Source of the DNA: JAMZMI01 sp049115715
GTDB taxonomy: Bacteria; Bacteroidota; Bacteroidia; Cytophagales; Cyclobacteriaceae
NCBI GenBank assembly: GCA_049115715.1
Contig: JAGDZQ010000025.1
Location: 124,001-188,000, forward strand
Length of the DNA: 64,000 nt
Direction: 5' to 3'
The notes under the pieces were generated by a model, which saw nothing but the letters and a program-made list of their open reading frames with translations, had not been told where the DNA came from and did not search any database. Positions 61,292 through 64,000 of this stretch are shown here, piece by piece (position 1 is the first letter of the stretch; every line of letters starts with the position of its first letter). The translations under genes were made by a program, and so were the position numbers.

Positions 61292-62634
61292 CAAAACGAA
61301 GGTTTTCCTTTTCCTAATTCTCCTCTTGGATTATGAGGCTCTGGTCTATCAGGTTCCTGTTGAGGTTTATTCCGCTTTCCGTTTAGTTCAGAGAGAAGTT
61401 TTATTGGTTCGTCAGAATCTTCAGGCTGAGATAGGTATACTCGATTTGACTCGTCAATCCCTAAAAGTACCTGAGCAGCATCACCATTGGTCTCTCCTAT
61501 CAGAACCTCACGCTTGGAGTAGCCTAAGCCTGACTCTACGTACACATATGTAATACTGTCCTGATAACTATGCAGACTCTCTAAAGGAATATAGAGAGTT
61601 GAATCTATTTCACTTGTTATTATGTTATTTCCAGTTGTCATGCCTGGGCGTAGCGAATCGTCAATTTTATCTATTTCAACTACCACCTTAAAAACTTTGG
61701 AATCAGAATTTGGCCTTTGCTCTCCTACATTGGCTACTTGAGTAACTTTTCCATTGAATGCTTTTTCTGGAAAGGCATCTAGTCCGACCTCAACAAACTG
61801 GCCTTTTTTAATTCTTCTGATATCCACTTCATTCACATAGGTAATTGAGTTCATGGTAGACAAATCCGGAAGTGTCGCTACTATAGGATCCCATGTCCCT
61901 ATCTGACTCCCTGCTTTGATAGGTTTTCCATCCCACCCCTTTCTATAAATAAGCATCCCATCCTCAGGTGCTAGAATGTTAAATTCGCTTTGAACAGCTA
62001 TCATGTCATCAAGCTCCTTTCTCTCTTTTCTGGAAGCACTTCCGGCTATCTGAATTTTAGCAACATTCTGCTTTTTTTTGATTTTATAGTTTTCTTTTTC
62101 TTGAGACAACTGTCGAATCGCTTTTTCTAGATCTATCTCAGCTTTTTTGATCGTTGCAGGAGGTTCGAATTTGGACTGATCAAGTATGAGTTGCTTTTCC
62201 TGTACTGCAAATTCAAGATTATAGAGCTTATCTCGAGCTTCTCTCATCTGCAGAGCAGTATCAAGTTTTGTTTGTAAGAATTTTGTATCCTTATCTTCAA
62301 GCGAGAGTTGGCTATCCTTAATCCTATTATTTAACTCTGACGCATCAAGCGAAGCAACGAATTGTCCTTTCTTTACATAAGTACCCTCAGGTATTATGTT
62401 TTGAACATTCACCTGATAGATTCGGTATCTTCTAAGGTTAGTCGGCCCTAAGATATACTTAGAATTTCGCGCCTCGAGTTCTCCTGTTGTATTGACTTCT
62501 ACTCTAAAAGAACCTTTCTGAACATTGACAATTATATCTGACCTAGATTCTCCTCCAGACTTAAAAACAAAAAATAGAATGAGTACTATAGCTATAGAGG
62601 AGCCTATAGTGATGAGAGATTTTTTACTTTTCAT
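61291..62634 (-). CDS. MacA/HlyD-like periplasmic adaptor protein
   Basis: This 447-aa protein has an N-terminal membrane helix (LITIGSSIAIVLILFFVF), a lipoyl half (FRVEVNTTGELEARNSKYIL), a coiled-coil hairpin (about 105-215), then LAPEDGMLIYRKGWDGKPIKAG with the second lipoyl half and a beta-barrel domain (about 245-345). It ends in a Pro/Arg/Gly-rich tail (NKPQQEPDRPEPHNPRG). It is expected to link the MacB-like permease and TolC. The hydrophilic C-terminal tail is unusual in length. It is the first gene of the three-gene efflux unit. Confidence 0.9.
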   Translation of the reverse strand: MKSKKSLITIGSSIAIVLILFFVFKSGGESRSDIIVNVQKGSFRVEVNTTGELEARNSKYILGPTNLRRYRIYQVNVQNIIPEGTYVKKGQFVASLDASELNNRIKDSQLSLEDKDTKFLQTKLDTALQMREARDKLYNLEFAVQEKQLILDQSKFEPPATIKKAEIDLEKAIRQLSQEKENYKIKKKQNVAKIQIAGSASRKERKELDDMIAVQSEFNILAPEDGMLIYRKGWDGKPIKAGSQIGTWDPIVATLPDLSTMNSITYVNEVDIRRIKKGQFVEVGLDAFPEKAFNGKVTQVANVGEQRPNSDSKVFKVVVEIDKIDDSLRPGMTTGNNIITSEIDSTLYIPLESLHSYQDSITYVYVESGLGYSKREVLIGETNGDAAQVLLGIDESNRVYLSQPEDSDEPIKLLSELNGKRNKPQQEPDRPEPHNPRGELGKGKPSF

Positions 62635-62701
62635 TGGTTAGGTTTCGGTGCTCCTACTTTTAACGGAGAAACTGAGTTTTTATTCAACGATTTAACGTTT
62701 T

Positions 62702-63619
62702 TTAATGATCAACGGAGATTGTGAAGAAAACCTCGAATAATTCTCCCGCCTCTAGCTGTCTAAGACCTTCTTTATTATTGAAGGTATTCACACCTGATGT
62801 CATAGGTTCTACAGCTACTGTACCTAACCCTTCTGGAGTGAATAATTGAAGATATCTATACTCTTTAGACCCCTCCATTTTTAACCGAATACTGTCCGAC
62901 GAAAGTTGATACTTTACTTTTCCATTTTTGAGTCGCAAACAATCATCGAGACTAAAATCTTCAAGAGCTAGCTTGTTATGATTAAACGATTTTTCTTCTC
63001 CGGTAGGAAGGTTTCGCTCTCCTAATATCAAATGATCTGTGTCTGGCAAATCTAATTGTACACTCGACAAGCTATCTCCCAATTTAAAATACGGGTGCCA
63101 ACCCAATCCAAAAGGCAGAGCCTCTTTTCCTTCATTATTTATTTTAAAAACAACAGTGAAAGTATTTGTGAGACCGTATTTATACGAAATATCAAAAGTG
63201 AAAGGGAATGGATAATACTCCTTATCTCCCAAATAATTATAGCGGAGTGTTACGGAAGCTTCATTTTCATCTGCTGTTTGATCAACAACTTCAAATGCCT
63301 CCATTCTCAACATTCCATGTAATGCGTTATTGAGTTTTTCCTCATTAATTGGAAATTGATATTCTTTTCCAGAAAACTGATACTTGCCTCCATCAATTCG
63401 ATTGGGAAATGGGAAAAGAATTTCGTTTTTACACCATTCTCCTGTTTTACAATCATCAGGGCTCACTTCCCAGAGTACGGAAGTAAGCTTATCATCCTGC
63501 TTAAATGCTAGTTCTGTAAGTCTGGCGCCATGATCTGGCGCAAATGAGAATAGAATATTATCATCTGAGATGAGTTCAATATGCTTAACATCATCTACTA
63601 TTTTAGTTCGAAATTGCAT
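62702..63619 (-). CDS. Aldose 1-epimerase family protein
   Basis: This 305-aa cytoplasmic protein has the mutarotase fold features: FPFPNRIDGGKYQFSG, ALHGMLR with the conserved His, GLGWHPYFKLG with the second catalytic His, and LFTPEGLGTVAVEPMTSG with the catalytic Glu. Family members interconvert alpha and beta sugars; substrates vary, and some act on sugar phosphates. It is single, about 67 bases from the adaptor gene in the same direction, and diverges from the lipoprotein at the right edge. Confidence 0.88.
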   Translation of the reverse strand: MQFRTKIVDDVKHIELISDDNILFSFAPDHGARLTELAFKQDDKLTSVLWEVSPDDCKTGEWCKNEILFPFPNRIDGGKYQFSGKEYQFPINEEKLNNALHGMLRMEAFEVVDQTADENEASVTLRYNYLGDKEYYPFPFTFDISYKYGLTNTFTVVFKINNEGKEALPFGLGWHPYFKLGDSLSSVQLDLPDTDHLILGERNLPTGEEKSFNHNKLALEDFSLDDCLRLKNGKVKYQLSSDSIRLKMEGSKEYRYLQLFTPEGLGTVAVEPMTSGVNTFNNKEGLRQLEAGELFEVFFTISVDH

Positions 63620-63702
63620 CTCTGGTGTTTGGTTTTCGGCTGCAACTTAATCAGGCTTTCAAAATATCTAAAGATTTAGTTCTTAAAAGTGTCTTGACTC
63701 AT

Positions 63703-63710
63703 TAATTTTG
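63703..63710 (+). promoter_or_regulatory. -7 box of the right-edge lipoprotein
   Basis: TAATTTTG matches TAnnTTTG, 33 bases before the ATG at 63744. Confidence 0.5.
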
Positions 63711-63743
63711 GAGCAAACCAATAATTTGATTGAATCAGATCTT

Positions 63744-64000
63744 ATGAAACTAATCAACAACGTCCTTGCTTTTACAGCACTAGTATTTTTATTCGCTCAG
63801 TGCTCTAATAATAAAAAGCCCGAGCAAAATGCAGAAGAGAAGAAACAAGAGTTGGAAGCATTTGTAGAAAAAACTTTTGAATACCCAATACCTACCTCTT
63901 TCGAAGTAAGTAAAATGTTGGAAGAAGCAAATGCAGAATTCCAGCCTGACATTGTGAACCCTGCAGAAAATGCTACCAATTATATAGCCGAATGGAAGAA
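63744..64000 (+). CDS. Lipoprotein of unknown function (partial, 3' end outside window)
   Basis: The frame starts at ATG 63744 and runs off the window after about 85 codons. It begins with a lipoprotein signal (MKLINNVLAFTALVFLFAQC, Cys20), then a Lys/Glu-rich linker and a segment reading EYPIPTSFEVSKMLEEANAE. No family is recognised from the visible part. It has its own -7 box and diverges from the epimerase gene. Confidence 0.75.
   Translation, partial: MKLINNVLAFTALVFLFAQCSNNKKPEQNAEEKKQELEAFVEKTFEYPIPTSFEVSKMLEEANAEFQPDIVNPAENATNYIAEWK

Overview
The window looks like chromosomal DNA of a marine or gliding-type Bacteroidota, most likely of the Cytophagales. The taxonomic call is an inference. 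It rests on a TonB/ExbD/ExbB set with a glutamate-rich TonB-like protein, SPOR and giant TPR proteins, a CvfB-type S1 protein, DUF6495 and SiaC-like proteins, a RecQ with a C-terminal HTH_40-like extension, few Shine-Dalgarno sites, several GTG/TTG starts, and TAnnTTTG -7 boxes upstream of several genes. No rRNA, tRNA, CRISPR array, transposase or integrase was recognised.

Layout. 1-11.5 kb (minus strand): a nearly continuous string of a cut-off FKBP lipoprotein, trmB, folC, tonB-like, exbD, exbB, a SPOR protein, a beta-barrel, a 1011-aa TPR protein and holA. 11.5-13.3 kb: a decayed gene end, an imperfect hairpin repeat and tyrS. 13.4-18.3 kb (minus): a five-gene envelope operon of a lipoprotein, two small secreted proteins, an 804-aa leucine-rich-repeat protein and a one-TM coiled-coil protein. 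18.6-22.8 kb: a small conserved protein, a CvfB-like protein, a cyclophilin and recQ. 22.9-26.9 kb (minus): the four-gene Anbu proteasome-relative operon (ATP-grasp, alpha-E, Anbu, transglutaminase). 27-30 kb (minus): a DUF4956 membrane protein with HlyD-like and TolC-like partners. 30.2-35.6 kb: DinB-like protein, Crp/Fnr regulator, Rieske lipoprotein, typA, a PIN-type toxin-antitoxin pair and a fatty-acid desaturase.

35.6-56.7 kb is the unusual part: about 21 kb of very large proteins without signal peptides. Three genes run leftward: two paralogues of 767 and 778 aa, whose C-termini share an almost identical HNH/NUC1-like histidine-asparagine motif, on either side of a 749-aa beta-rich protein. 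Three overlapping genes run rightward from the same 125-bp divergent promoter region: 1208 aa, 2551 aa with four LysM-like units, and a 291-aa cytoplasmic-type subtilase. A converging pair encodes a 524-aa tail-fibre-like protein with five tandem 36-aa repeats and a 62-aa coiled-coil protein. I read this as a candidate undescribed effector, adhesin or particle system: giant DUF6603-like scaffold proteins, a dedicated protease, a fibre and two nuclease-like effectors. No sheath, tube, baseplate, terminase or T6SS/T9SS component is visible, so it does not fit a known injection system on this evidence.

57-64 kb (minus): DUF6495 and SiaC-like small proteins, a MacA-MacB(permease only)-TolC type efflux operon, an aldose 1-epimerase-like protein and, on the plus strand, the start of a lipoprotein cut by the window end.
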